In this document: in pieces, positions 36,593-45,976 of the stretch
How positions within the stretch are numbered: the stretch's first letter is position 1
How the letters are laid out: every line of letters begins with the position of its first letter
Translations under genes and position numbers: made by a program
The notes under the pieces: model-generated
The model's database searches: none
What the model was told of the DNA's origin: nothing
Seen by the model: the letters and a program-made list of their open reading frames with translations, nothing else
From: Candidatus Neomicrothrix sp. UBA2974
GTDB taxonomy: Bacteria > Actinomycetota > Acidimicrobiia > Acidimicrobiales > MedAcidi-G1
Reading direction: 5' to 3'
DNA: 64,000 nucleotides
NCBI GenBank assembly: GCA_002348705.1
Contig: DEAU01000039.1
Location: 109,708 to 173,707 of the forward strand

Positions 36593-38377
36593 ATGGACCT
36601 CTCCCGGTTGCGAAACACATCGATCATCGCCCATATCGACCACGGCAAGTCCACGCTTGCCGACCGGATGCTGGAATTGTGCGGCGCGGTGGATCCCCGC
36701 GAGATGCGTGCCCAGTACCTCGACTCGATGGACCTAGAGCGGGAGCGGGGTATCACCATAAAGCTCCAGAGCGTTCGTCTGGACTGGAACGGCGCGGTCA
36801 TCAACCTGATCGACACCCCCGGCCACGTGGACTTTGGCTATGAGGTGAGTCGCTCGCTAGCTGCCTGCGAGGGCGTGATCCTCGTCGTAGACGCAGCTCA
36901 AGGGATCGAGGCTCAGACGCTTGCGAACTGCTATCTGGCGATTGAGAACGATCTTGAAATCGTCGCTGCTCTCAACAAGATCGACCTGCCAGCAGCCGAG
37001 CCTGAGCGATATGCCGAAGAGATCGAGCAGGTTCTCGGCATTCCGGCTGAAGAGGTTTTGCAAATCAGTGCCAAAACCGGGGAGGGGGTGGCGGAACTGT
37101 TGGATGCTGTGGTTGATCGCACGCCGCCACCGACTGGCGACCCGGAGGCACCTTTACAGGCTTTGGTCTTTGATAGCCATTTCGACCAGTACCGCGGAGT
37201 GGTGTCGTCGATTCGAGTCGTTAATGGGCGTTTGGGTGACAAGGATGTACTTCGATTCATGCAGGCGGGCGCGGTGCGCGAAGTCGACGAGATCGGGGTG
37301 CGTCGTCCGGACCCGACCCCGGTGGCCGAACTGGGCCCCGGTGAAGTGGGGTACCTCCTGGCTGGCATCAAAGACGTTGGTGAGGCCCGGTCCGGTGAGA
37401 CCGTGACCACCAAGCGCAACGGCGCCAGCGATCCACTCGCGGGTTATCGAGAGCCGCAGCCGATGGTTTTCAGCGGGCTCTATCCAATTGATGGCGATGA
37501 GTTCAACGACCTGCGAGAGGCGCTCGAAAAGCTCGGTCTAAATGACTCCAGTTTCACCTATGAGCCCGAGACTTCTGGAGCTCTGGGTTTCGGCTTTCGT
37601 TGTGGCTTTCTCGGTCTTCTTCACATGGAGATCGTCCGAGAACGTCTGGAGCGCGAATTCGACATGAGCTTGATCACTACTGCGCCGTCGGTTGAGTACC
37701 GAGTGACTCGGGTCGGTGGCGAGGTGCAAGAGGTCGACAATCCCTGTGATCTTCCATCCGGTGCTGAAATCGACCATATCGAGGAGCCATTCCTGCTGGC
37801 GACGTTGATCACGCCGGCGGCGTTCACAGGCGCCCTGATGGAGCTCTGTCAAGAACGTCGGGGCGAGTTAGAGGGCCTGACCTACCTCTCGCCGGAGCGG
37901 GTTGAGTTGAAGTACCACCTCCCGTTGGCTGAGGTAGTCATCGATTTCTTTGACCAGATGAAGAGTCGAACTCAGGGTTATGCCAGCCTTGACTACGAGC
38001 CCGAGGGCTATCGGCGATCCGACCTAGTGCGTGTTGACATCCTTCTTCACGGCGAGACGGTAGATGCCTTCTCTGCTGTGGTCTACAGGGAGGCCGCCGA
38101 CGTTTACGGCCGAAAGATGACTGCCAAGCTAAAGGAGCTGATTCCGCGCCAGCAGTTCGAGGTGCCGATTCAGGCCGCCATCGGCGGGCGCGTCATCTCG
38201 CGTGAGACGGTGCGAGCCTTTCGAAAGGATGTGACTGCCAAGCTTTATGGCGGCGATATCACGCGGAAGCGAAAGCTGCTGGAGAAGCAGAAGGAGGGGA
38301 AGAAGAAGATGAAGTCAATCGGACGTGTCGATGTCCCCCAAGAGGCGTTCATTTCTGCTCTCAAGTTGGACGATTAA
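36593..38377 (+). CDS. lepA: elongation factor 4 (LepA)
   Basis: Translational GTPase (594 aa) that back-translocates or assists stalled ribosomes. G1 is AHIDHGKSTLADRML, G2 RGITIK, G3 DTPGHVDF and G4 NKID. It has the LepA-specific C-terminal domain ending FRKDVTAKLYGGDITRKRKL (20 residues). The ATG at 36593 (MDLSRLRNTSIIAH) is the family start. TACGGT lies 10 bases upstream. The frame upstream to 36488 is low-complexity and divergent from rpsT. Confidence 0.96.
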   Translation: MDLSRLRNTSIIAHIDHGKSTLADRMLELCGAVDPREMRAQYLDSMDLERERGITIKLQSVRLDWNGAVINLIDTPGHVDFGYEVSRSLAACEGVILVVDAAQGIEAQTLANCYLAIENDLEIVAALNKIDLPAAEPERYAEEIEQVLGIPAEEVLQISAKTGEGVAELLDAVVDRTPPPTGDPEAPLQALVFDSHFDQYRGVVSSIRVVNGRLGDKDVLRFMQAGAVREVDEIGVRRPDPTPVAELGPGEVGYLLAGIKDVGEARSGETVTTKRNGASDPLAGYREPQPMVFSGLYPIDGDEFNDLREALEKLGLNDSSFTYEPETSGALGFGFRCGFLGLLHMEIVRERLEREFDMSLITTAPSVEYRVTRVGGEVQEVDNPCDLPSGAEIDHIEEPFLLATLITPAAFTGALMELCQERRGELEGLTYLSPERVELKYHLPLAEVVIDFFDQMKSRTQGYASLDYEPEGYRRSDLVRVDILLHGETVDAFSAVVYREAADVYGRKMTAKLKELIPRQQFEVPIQAAIGGRVISRETVRAFRKDVTAKLYGGDITRKRKLLEKQKEGKKKMKSIGRVDVPQEAFISALKLDD

Positions 38378-38422
38378 GTGATGGGGCTGTGGTGGAGCCC
38401 GGGACCTCTCGGGCCTCGCCGG

Positions 38423-38435
38423 TAACATCGAGGCC
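38423..38435 (+). promoter_or_regulatory. putative leaderless -10 element of hrcA
   Basis: TAACAT is followed by 7 bases and the GTG at 38436. No CIRCE inverted repeat (TTAGCACTC-type) is visible between lepA and hrcA. Confidence 0.4.
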
Positions 38436-39443
38436 GTGTTGGAGGACCGCAAGGCAGCCATCTTGAGTGCAGTTGTCGAGGAGTACATCCAGACGGCCCA
38501 GCCAGTCGGCTCGGCTCGCGTTGCTGCTGTGGATGAGGTGGGTGTCTCGTCGGCCACTGTTCGCAATGAACTGGTTGCCTTAGAGGAACAGGGTTACCTT
38601 GCCCAGCCTCATACTTCTGCCGGTCGGGTGCCGACTGAAAAGGGTTACCGATTCTTCGTTGACCATCTGGATGGCCCTCGTTCACTAGATGCGGCGGATC
38701 GTGATCAGGTGCGGGCATTCTTTCGTCGTTCCCATCGCGAAATGGAGCAGATGCTGGCCGATACCAGCAGCCTCCTCGCAGACTTGACGGGTAGCGCAGC
38801 GGTCGTGCTGGCGCCTGATCGTGATCACCAGGAGGTGCGGTCAGTTCAAGTTGTTGGGCTGACTGGAGAACTGGCATTGCTGGTACTTGTAATGGCCAAC
38901 GGCACGGTGGAGAAGCACACACTTGATTTGGTTGGGCCTGCGGCGGATCCAACAGATGCGACTCTGGCAGTGGCTGCTGCCCACTTATCTGGTGTCCTCA
39001 TTGGTCAGAGCTTGGCGACTACCGTCGACACTCCGGTCACCGGGGATGAGGGGGTCGATGAGGTCCTAGCTACGGTCTCCAGAGTCCTTGCAGCCCGTCA
39101 GGTTGCGACTGGCCGGGCCTGGGTAGGCGGAACGGCGCAGGTCGCCGCTGCCTTTGGGGAGGTCGAGCGGGTCCGCCAAGTTCTCGACGTGTTGGAGCGT
39201 CAGTTCATAGTGGTCAGCTTGATCCGCGACGTAATCGACCGGGGACTGAGCGTGGCCATCGGTTCAGAAACTGGAGTGGAGCCGCTTGCTGACTGCTCGC
39301 TAGTCGTTGCCCCCTATGAAATCGATGGAGAGGCGGCTGGATCAATCGGGGTATTGGGTCCCACCCGAATGGACTACTCGCAAGCACTGGCGACGGTGGC
39401 GGTTGTGGGTCGTCGGTTGGGCGATCATTTAACCGAGGGTTGA
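38436..39443 (+). CDS. hrcA: heat-shock repressor HrcA
   Basis: Repressor (335 aa) of class I heat-shock genes through CIRCE sites. The N-terminal winged helix is recognisable: ILSAVVEEYIQTAQPVGSAR, SSATVRNELVALEEQGYLAQ and PHTSAGRVPTEKGYRFFVD. A GAF-like middle and C-terminal dimer domain follow (PYEIDGEAAGSIGVLGPTRM). It lies 4 bases before dnaJ, the usual pairing. I see no CIRCE copy in this window, so its targets (groE, dnaK) must lie elsewhere. Confidence 0.94.
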   Translation: MLEDRKAAILSAVVEEYIQTAQPVGSARVAAVDEVGVSSATVRNELVALEEQGYLAQPHTSAGRVPTEKGYRFFVDHLDGPRSLDAADRDQVRAFFRRSHREMEQMLADTSSLLADLTGSAAVVLAPDRDHQEVRSVQVVGLTGELALLVLVMANGTVEKHTLDLVGPAADPTDATLAVAAAHLSGVLIGQSLATTVDTPVTGDEGVDEVLATVSRVLAARQVATGRAWVGGTAQVAAAFGEVERVRQVLDVLERQFIVVSLIRDVIDRGLSVAIGSETGVEPLADCSLVVAPYEIDGEAAGSIGVLGPTRMDYSQALATVAVVGRRLGDHLTEG

Positions 39444-39447
39444 AGGG

Positions 39448-40563
39448 ATGGCCGACCGCGATCACTACGAAGTTCTGGGTGTTGCTCGAGGTGCCTCGGC
39501 CGACGAGATCAAGAAGGCCTATCGACGTTTAGCCCGTCAACTCCATCCGGACGCCAATCATGGCAAGCAGGCGGTGGAAGCGGAGGCAGAGTTCAAGGCT
39601 GTCGTTGCCGCCTACGAAACGCTCTCAGATCCAGAACGTCGAGCTCGCTACGACCGCTTCGGACATGATGGGTCCGGAAGCAGCAGCGATCCGTTCGGCG
39701 GGTTCGGAGACATATTTGAAACATTTTTCGGCGGCTCGCCATTTGGTGGGGGAGGGGGGCGCCGACGGTCGGGGCCGACGCCGGGTGAAGACCTGGAAAC
39801 TACTTTGGAGGTTGAATTCGAGGCGGCGATCTTTGGTTCGGAGGAAGAGGTCTCGGTTCGCACTGCCGTGGCATGCATCGAATGCGAAGCCACTGGTGCC
39901 GTGCTGGGGTCGGGGCCTGAGACGTGCGGGGGTTGCAGAGGGAGCGGCCAGGTTCAGCGCGTTCGCCAATCGATGTTGGGTCAGATGGTGACTGCTGCGG
40001 CTTGTCCGACTTGCTCGGGTCGTGGTCAGGTCATTACCGATCCATGCGGATCGTGTCGTGGAGAGGGACGAGTGGTCGAGGACCGATCGTTCACTGTGAA
40101 CGTTCGGGCTGGCGTGGACGAGGGGACGACGCTACGCCTCGGTGGAAGAGGCGCCGTCGGCCCCCGCGGTGGCCCAGCGGGGGACCTCTACGTCCGCCTG
40201 CAGGTGAAAAGTCATCCGGTATTCGAGCGCCATGGCTTTGACTTGGTGCACCGCCTGCAACTTCCTATGACCCAAGCCGCATTGGGTGTGATCCTCGAGT
40301 ACGAGACTCTGGACGGCGTCGAAGAGCTTCGGATTCCGCGGGGAACTTCTAGCGGCGAGGTGTTCCGTTTTCGAGGGCGGGGCGTGCCGCATCTGGAGGG
40401 GCGGGGGCGGGGCGACTTGCTGGTGGAAGCAGTCGTCAAGACCCCTGATGACCTTACCGACGAGGCCGAGCGTCTTCTCCGAGAGTTGGCAATTGAACGG
40501 AACGAAACGGTCGCTGACGAGGAAGAGGGCCTGGTCTCTCGAATTCGCTCGGCCTTTCGGTAG
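39448..40563 (+). CDS. dnaJ: chaperone DnaJ
   Basis: Hsp40 co-chaperone (371 aa) of DnaK. The J domain (residues 1-70) has the HPD triad in RRLARQLHPDANHG. A Gly/Phe-rich segment (FGGFGDIFETFFGGSPFGGG) follows. Four zinc motifs are present: CIECEATG, CGGCRGSG, CPTCSGRG and CGSCRGEG, the first with E-A-T-G instead of the usual x-G-x-G. The C-terminal substrate domains end in RSAFR. It is co-transcribed with hrcA. Confidence 0.95.
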   Translation: MADRDHYEVLGVARGASADEIKKAYRRLARQLHPDANHGKQAVEAEAEFKAVVAAYETLSDPERRARYDRFGHDGSGSSSDPFGGFGDIFETFFGGSPFGGGGGRRRSGPTPGEDLETTLEVEFEAAIFGSEEEVSVRTAVACIECEATGAVLGSGPETCGGCRGSGQVQRVRQSMLGQMVTAAACPTCSGRGQVITDPCGSCRGEGRVVEDRSFTVNVRAGVDEGTTLRLGGRGAVGPRGGPAGDLYVRLQVKSHPVFERHGFDLVHRLQLPMTQAALGVILEYETLDGVEELRIPRGTSSGEVFRFRGRGVPHLEGRGRGDLLVEAVVKTPDDLTDEAERLLRELAIERNETVADEEEGLVSRIRSAFR

Positions 40564-40574
40564 AAGCGGGCAGC

Positions 40575-41282
40575 GTGGACCCCAGCGGGCCCGATGGACA
40601 CGGTGGACCCCATGTCTTTGTGCGGGACCTCTCGGAGCCGCGGCTAGACCGTTCAGATCACCACCACCTTGCAAATGTCTTGCGGCTAAGAGAAGGCGAT
40701 GCCCTGACGATCGGTGATGGAGCCGGCCGCTGGCGGTTGGCCAGCTTTCGAGCCGACCCGGAGGTTGGCCCGGCCCTGGAAGGCGGAGTGGTCGAGGTGC
40801 CGGCGCCTCACCGCCAGGTGACAGTTGGCTTCTCGCTCATTAAAGGGGGTCGTCCCGAACTGGTGGTACAGAAACTCACAGAGTTGGGTGTTGACCGCAT
40901 AATCCCGCTCGCCGCTGACCGATCTGTGGTCCGATGGTGCGACGCTAAGGCCGCTACTAACCTCGACCGACTCCGTCGGGTGGCTCGGGAGGCGGCCATG
41001 CAGTCCCGGCGGGTGCGTCTACCGAATCTGGATGCGATGGTCCGACCAAATGATGTGCCCGACGGTCCTAGGGTGGCGATTGCGGAATCAGGCGGTGGTC
41101 CACTGAGTGACGAAATCGAAGTCCTACTCGTTGGTCCGGAGGGCGGGTGGACTGCCTCAGAACTAGAGGGTCGCAAAACGGTTGGGTTGGGCTCGACGGT
41201 GCTTCGTGCCGAGACGGCAGCGATAGCTGCAGCCAGTCTCCTAGTGGCACTGCGCGACGGTCGTCTGTCGCCAGCGGTCTGA
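40575..41282 (+). CDS. rsmE: 16S rRNA m3U1498 methyltransferase
   Basis: SPOUT-fold methyltransferase (235 aa) for U1498 of 16S rRNA. The N-terminal PUA-like part contains HHHLANVLRLREGDALTIGDG (quoted in part), and the knotted domain contains VVQKLTELGVDRIIPL, AREAAMQSRRVRLP, LLVGPEGGWTASEL and VLRAETAAIAAASLL, which carry the SAM-binding loops. The GTG start lies 11 bases after dnaJ. The dnaJ-rsmE pairing is typical. Confidence 0.94.
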   Translation: MDPSGPDGHGGPHVFVRDLSEPRLDRSDHHHLANVLRLREGDALTIGDGAGRWRLASFRADPEVGPALEGGVVEVPAPHRQVTVGFSLIKGGRPELVVQKLTELGVDRIIPLAADRSVVRWCDAKAATNLDRLRRVAREAAMQSRRVRLPNLDAMVRPNDVPDGPRVAIAESGGGPLSDEIEVLLVGPEGGWTASELEGRKTVGLGSTVLRAETAAIAAASLLVALRDGRLSPAV

Positions 41283-41349
41283 CGAAACTTTGCACCGGCC
41301 TCCTGAAAAGATTGGAAACCACGGAGCGCGGTCGCTACCGTCACGTCTC

Positions 41350-41907
41350 GTGGTTGAGGTTCCTAGTTCCCTATCACCATCTTCGATGCCGTCGACTCGG
41401 GACGACGACTACAGCATGCGGCTCGGCGAACGAATCCGCGTGATCAGAAGACAGAAGCGCTTGTCCCTTCAAGATGTCGAAGCTCGTTCTGAAGCTGAGT
41501 TCAAAGCCTCTGTACTTGGTGCATATGAGCGTGGAGAACGGGCTGTTTCAGTTCCACGACTGCATCGGTTGGCTGAATTCTACGACGTTCCAGTCGACCA
41601 GTTGCTTCCCTCCGGTGATGGGGAGACTGTGGTCAATAAAGGAATAGACGAGCAGGCGTCTTGGATGCCGGGTCAGAAGGTGGTCATCGATCTCCTCGCG
41701 CTGGCTGACTTCGATGGTCCTGAGATCGACCTGATTCGCCGGTATCTGGGGATCATCCAAGTGAAGAGGCAGGACTTCAATGGGCGCGTCTTGACCATCA
41801 GGCAGGACGATCTGCAGGCTCTGGCAGCAATTTTGGGCACTGCTGTGGATGACGCTGCTCCACGTCTAGCGGAACGGGGTTTGTTGCGCCCACCGGCCTC
41901 TTCCTGA
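41350..41907 (+). CDS. BldD-like c-di-GMP-responsive transcription regulator
   Basis: A 185-residue regulator with an N-terminal XRE-type helix-turn-helix (MRLGERIRVIRRQKRLSLQD, ASVLGAYERGERAVSVPRLHRLAEF) and a BldD C-terminal domain. The C-terminal domain contains RQDFNGRVLTIRQDD, an exact match to the RxD-x8-RxxD motif by which BldD binds a c-di-GMP tetramer. Alternative starts are GTG 41350 (TACCGT lies 8 bases upstream) and ATG 41386 (173 aa). In Streptomyces BldD represses development genes; this organism may not sporulate, so the target set is unknown. Confidence 0.85.
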   Translation: MVEVPSSLSPSSMPSTRDDDYSMRLGERIRVIRRQKRLSLQDVEARSEAEFKASVLGAYERGERAVSVPRLHRLAEFYDVPVDQLLPSGDGETVVNKGIDEQASWMPGQKVVIDLLALADFDGPEIDLIRRYLGIIQVKRQDFNGRVLTIRQDDLQALAAILGTAVDDAAPRLAERGLLRPPASS

Positions 41908-41969
41908 ACGGTTGCCAACAACCTCAACTGGTGATCCAGTATGGACCCGTGGGCTGCTGGGGTGACCGG

Positions 41970-41984
41970 TAGCCTCCGAACACG
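41970..41984 (+). promoter_or_regulatory. putative leaderless -10 element of secA
   Basis: TAGCCT is followed by 9 bases and the ATG at 41985, without a Shine-Dalgarno sequence. Confidence 0.45.
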
Positions 41985-44711
41985 ATGAGCGTGTTCTCGC
42001 GCGTCCTGCGCAGCGGAGAAGGTAAGAAGGTCAAGGCCCTTGAGGCCATCGTGCCAGACATCAATGCCCTGAGCGATGTCACGGCAGCGCTGTCCGACGA
42101 AGCATTGCGCGCTAAAACGGTTGAGTTTCGTAATCGCCTAGACAATGGCGAGGACCTTGATGAACTGCTCGTCGAGGCATTTGCCGTAGTGCGTGAGGCG
42201 GCATGGAGAGTTATTGGCCAGCGCCACTACGACGTCCAGTTGATGGGCGGCATGGCCCTGCACCTCGGCTGGGTTGCTGAGATGCGAACGGGCGAAGGCA
42301 AGACGCTGGTTAGCACGCTGCCCGCGTACTTGAATGGCTTAGCGGGACGTGGCGTGCACCTATGCACCGTGAACGACTACTTGGCCAGTCGGGACGCCGA
42401 ATGGATGGGCCAAATCCATCGCTGGCTTGGATTAAGCGTCGGTTTGGTTGTTCCTGACGAGCGTGACCGGGCTGCTAAGCGAGCCGCTTATGGCGCAGAC
42501 ATCACATACGGCACCAACAACGAACTGGGCTTCGACTATCTGCGCGACAACATGGCGATGTCGGACGACGAGAAGGCTCAGCGAGGACACGCCTTTTGCA
42601 TCGTGGACGAGGTCGATTCGATCCTTATCGACGAAGCCCGTACCCCATTGATAATAAGTGGGCGTCTGGCGGAGGCCGCTGCTCTTTACCAACGCTTTGC
42701 TTCAGTGGTCCGGGGCCTCAATCGCGAACTGCATTATGAGGTGGATGAGGAGAAGTCGATCATTGCGCCCACCGAAGACGGCGTCCATGCCGTTGAGGCT
42801 GCTCTTGGCGTCGACAACCTGTACGACCAGGTCTCGGCCAATTTGGTCCACCAGCTCCACGCCGCGCTCAAGGCGAAGGAACTCTATAAGCGCGATCGTG
42901 ACTACATAGTGGTCGACGGCGAGGTGCGGATCGTCGACGAATTCACAGGCCGAGTGCTGGAGGGCCGTCGCTGGTCGGATGGCATTCATCAAGCAGTCGA
43001 AGCGAAGGAAGGCGTGTCCGTCCGAGAGGAAAACCAGACGCTCGCGACCATCACTCTCCAGAATTACTTCCGGCTCTACGAAAAACTTTCCGGGATGACT
43101 GGAACTGCCGAGACCGAGGCAGCTGAGTTGGCTGGGATCTATGGCCTTCAGGTGGTTCCGATACCCACCAACCGTCCACTGATCCGAAGTGACAAGAGCG
43201 ATCTGATCTTTAAGTCTGAGGCCGGAAAGTTCGCTGCGGTGGTCGACGACATCGTCGAGCGTCGTGATGCTGGCCAACCGGTTCTTGTTGGCACGGTCAG
43301 CGTCGAAAATTCCGAGCGTCTTTCCCGGGAGCTGGAGAAGCGTGGAGTCGCCCATGAGGTTCTCAACGCCAAGCAGCACTTCCGCGAGGCGGAGGTCGTC
43401 GCCCAGGCAGGACGCCCGGGAGCGGTCACCGTTGCCACCAATATGGCTGGTCGAGGAGTGGATATTTTACTCGGAGGCAATCCGGAGAACTTGGCCGAAC
43501 GGGAAGCTCGGGCCGGAGGCTTTGACACGGCAACGCCCGAAGGTGAGGCGAAGATAGCTGAGTTGCTGGTCAAGTACGAGCCTGAGTGCAGTGCTCTGGG
43601 TGAAGAGGTCCGGGCCAACGGTGGGTTGTATGTATTGGGCACGGAGCGGCACGAGTCCCGACGCATCGACAACCAGTTGAGAGGAAGAAGCGGGCGGCAG
43701 GGTGACCCCGGTGAGAGTCGCTTCTACCTGTCGTTGGAGGACGAGTTAATGCGCTTGTTTGCTTCCGACACCATGCGCGGAGTGATGGATCGCGCTCTCC
43801 CCGAAGACATGCCAATCGAGTCGAAGATGGTCACCAAGGCCATCGAGCGGGCCCAGACGACTGTAGAGCAGAAGAATGCCGAGGCCCGCAAGAACGTTCT
43901 CAAATATGACGAAGTGATGAACGAGCAGCGCAATGTCATCTACCGGCGCCGTGACGGCCTGCTCGCTGACGACGACCTCCGGGAGGGTGTACTGGTCGCT
44001 CTCGGGATGGTGGTGGATGGCGCAATAGAAGCGTTTTGCGCTTCTGAACTCCCCGAAGAGTGGGACCTAGACGCTCTGCGAGTGGAGTTGGACTCCTATT
44101 GGCCCCTAGGGGCGACGGCGACCGACGACGGGGACTTATCGCAAGAAATCTTCTGGACGGCAATAGTCAGTGCACGTTCGACGGACCAGCTCTATGAGCT
44201 CCTGACCGCTAATGGAATGGCGGCCTATAAAGCGCGCGAAGCGGAACTCGGAATAGAGGCAATGCGGGAAGTTGAGCGGCAAGTGATGCTGCGCATAATC
44301 GATCAGCGATGGCGTGAGCACCTCTATGAGATGGACCACCTACGGGAGGGCATCCACTTAAGGGCAATGGGCCAGCGCGATCCAGCTACTGAGTGGAAGC
44401 GTGAGGGTTTTGAACTGTTCGGACAACTGGACGACCTTATTAGTCGCGACTTTCTTCGCTACGTGATGCGTATCAGGGTGACGACCACGGAAGAAGTCAC
44501 CCAACCAACTGAAGTGATCGCTAGTGGACCTGAAGGTCCGGTGACTGGTGCAGCGGCCGTTGCAGCGGCGGCTGGGGCTCCGGCCCAGGTTGAAGAATCT
44601 AGGCCTGCGACGCAGGCGACGAAAGTAAATAGCGAGTGGGAGAAGACCCCAAGGAACTCTCCCTGTCCGTGCGGCTCTGGTCGTAAGTTCAAGCAATGCC
44701 ATGGGGGCTGA
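41985..44711 (+). CDS. secA: preprotein translocase ATPase SecA
   Basis: Motor ATPase (908 aa) that drives secretory proteins through SecYEG. Walker A lies in MRTGEGKTLVSTLPAYLNGL (20 residues) and Walker B in VDEVDSILIDEARTPLIISG (20 residues). The second nucleotide fold contains ATNMAGRGVDILLGG and QLRGRSGRQGDPGESRFYLS (20 residues). The C-terminal zinc motif CPCGSGRKFKQCHGG is complete, allowing SecB or ribosome contact. Its stop lies inside the first codons of prfB. Confidence 0.97.
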   Translation: MSVFSRVLRSGEGKKVKALEAIVPDINALSDVTAALSDEALRAKTVEFRNRLDNGEDLDELLVEAFAVVREAAWRVIGQRHYDVQLMGGMALHLGWVAEMRTGEGKTLVSTLPAYLNGLAGRGVHLCTVNDYLASRDAEWMGQIHRWLGLSVGLVVPDERDRAAKRAAYGADITYGTNNELGFDYLRDNMAMSDDEKAQRGHAFCIVDEVDSILIDEARTPLIISGRLAEAAALYQRFASVVRGLNRELHYEVDEEKSIIAPTEDGVHAVEAALGVDNLYDQVSANLVHQLHAALKAKELYKRDRDYIVVDGEVRIVDEFTGRVLEGRRWSDGIHQAVEAKEGVSVREENQTLATITLQNYFRLYEKLSGMTGTAETEAAELAGIYGLQVVPIPTNRPLIRSDKSDLIFKSEAGKFAAVVDDIVERRDAGQPVLVGTVSVENSERLSRELEKRGVAHEVLNAKQHFREAEVVAQAGRPGAVTVATNMAGRGVDILLGGNPENLAEREARAGGFDTATPEGEAKIAELLVKYEPECSALGEEVRANGGLYVLGTERHESRRIDNQLRGRSGRQGDPGESRFYLSLEDELMRLFASDTMRGVMDRALPEDMPIESKMVTKAIERAQTTVEQKNAEARKNVLKYDEVMNEQRNVIYRRRDGLLADDDLREGVLVALGMVVDGAIEAFCASELPEEWDLDALRVELDSYWPLGATATDDGDLSQEIFWTAIVSARSTDQLYELLTANGMAAYKAREAELGIEAMREVERQVMLRIIDQRWREHLYEMDHLREGIHLRAMGQRDPATEWKREGFELFGQLDDLISRDFLRYVMRIRVTTTEEVTQPTEVIASGPEGPVTGAAAVAAAAGAPAQVEESRPATQATKVNSEWEKTPRNSPCPCGSGRKFKQCHGG

Positions 44712-45822
44712 GGTGCAGGATTTTGAACCCGTCATAGCAGCGCTCCGTGCCCGTCTTGATGAGGCCGCTGGCTATTTGCGAATCGAGGAGCAACAGCAAC
44801 GCCGCGATGTCCTAGAAGCGGAGATGGCCGATCCGGATCTGTGGAACGACCAGGACCGCGGACGTCGTGTCCAAAAGGATCTAGCGGCGGTTGCAGAGGA
44901 CTTGGAACTGCACGCGGATCTGCTGAGTCGTCTCGAGGATGCTGAGACGCTGTCGGAGATGGCCAAAGAAGAGGGTGACGACAGTCTGGAAGAGGAGATC
45001 GACGAGGCAACTGCTGAACTGTCGGTCCGCTTCGATGCTCTGGAACTCCGTTCACTCTTTAGCGGTCAGTACGACGAGGGAGACGCCGTATGTCACGTGC
45101 AGTCGGGAGCAGGGGGTACGGATGCCCAAGATTGGGCGGAAATCCTGCTCCGCATGTATAGCCGGTGGGCGGATCGACGTGGTTTCCATTTGGAGGTTGA
45201 GTCGGTCTCGGAGGGAACAGAGGCGGGGATTAGCTCAGCGGAATTCGTAGTTCGCGGACGTTATGCCTTTGGGCTCCTTCAGGGAGAGCGCGGCGTTCAT
45301 AGGTTGGTGCGAATTTCGCCATTCAACAAAGAGGCGAAGCGGCAAACGGCATTTGCTTCACTGCAGGTTGTTCCATTCTTCGACGAGATTGCCGACGAGG
45401 TGGACATCGACGAGAGTGACCTTCGGATCGACACTTATCGATCGTCGGGTGCTGGCGGACAGCATGTCAACGTGACCGATTCTGCGGTTCGTATTACTCA
45501 CTTGCCTACGGGAATCGTGACCTCTTGTCAGAATGAGCGCAGCCAGCACCAGAACAAGGACAAAGCGATGCAGATGCTGGCGGCTCGCCTTCTAGATCTT
45601 GAGCGACAGAAGCGCGATGCAGAGATTGCCCAAATCGGCGGTGAGAAACGCGACGTGGACTTTGGAAGCCAGATTCGTTCCTATGTTCTGCAGCCGTATC
45701 AGATGGTCAAGGATCTGCGGACGGAGCATGAAGTGGGTGACGTCGCCAGCGTGTTAGACGGAGATTTGGATAACTTTATGGAGTCGTACCTTCGTTGGGC
45801 GCGTTCCAGCAGCGTTGGGTGA
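44701..45822 (+). CDS. prfB: peptide chain release factor 2
   Basis: RF2 (373 aa), which reads UGA and UAA stop codons. The SPF anticodon-mimic is RISPFNKEAKRQ, and the catalytic GGQ motif is SSGAGGQHVNVTDSAVRIT. N-terminal alpha-helical domain residues (EAEMADPDLWNDQDRGRRVQ) align with the family, so this N-terminus is complete. There is no in-frame TGA frameshift site like that of enteric prfB. The start could be the ATG at 44701, overlapping secA by 11 bases, or the GTG at 44713 just after the secA stop. Co-transcribed with secA. Confidence 0.95.
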   Translation: MGAEVQDFEPVIAALRARLDEAAGYLRIEEQQQRRDVLEAEMADPDLWNDQDRGRRVQKDLAAVAEDLELHADLLSRLEDAETLSEMAKEEGDDSLEEEIDEATAELSVRFDALELRSLFSGQYDEGDAVCHVQSGAGGTDAQDWAEILLRMYSRWADRRGFHLEVESVSEGTEAGISSAEFVVRGRYAFGLLQGERGVHRLVRISPFNKEAKRQTAFASLQVVPFFDEIADEVDIDESDLRIDTYRSSGAGGQHVNVTDSAVRITHLPTGIVTSCQNERSQHQNKDKAMQMLAARLLDLERQKRDAEIAQIGGEKRDVDFGSQIRSYVLQPYQMVKDLRTEHEVGDVASVLDGDLDNFMESYLRWARSSSVG

Positions 45823-45866
45823 CCGTTCGTTGCGGTCTAAGGGCGAAAGTCGTGATCTGAGAAGGT

Positions 45867-45896
45867 AGAGGCGCCGCGATCGGCTGGAGCGCCTCT
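45867..45896 (+). terminator. inverted repeat between prfB and ftsE
   Basis: AGAGGCGC (45867-45874) and GCGCCTCT (45889-45896) form an 8-bp GC-rich stem with a 14-base loop. No T-run follows. It could end the secA-prfB transcript or regulate ftsE. Confidence 0.4.
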
Positions 45897-45976
45897 GGTA
45901 CCGTGCGCGCCGTGCAATCGCGATTCGGGTCTCAGGTCCCATCTAGATTAGGGATGGATTTTCGGGAAGGCGAAGC

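Noticed and set aside
38378..38435. CIRCE operator upstream of hrcA
   Set aside because: No TTAGCACTC-N9-GAGTGCTAA-like inverted repeat is present between lepA and hrcA.
44701..44800. Programmed +1 frameshift in prfB
   Set aside because: The RF2 reading frame is continuous from its N-terminal helical domain to the end, and no in-frame TGA with a CTT slip site is present.
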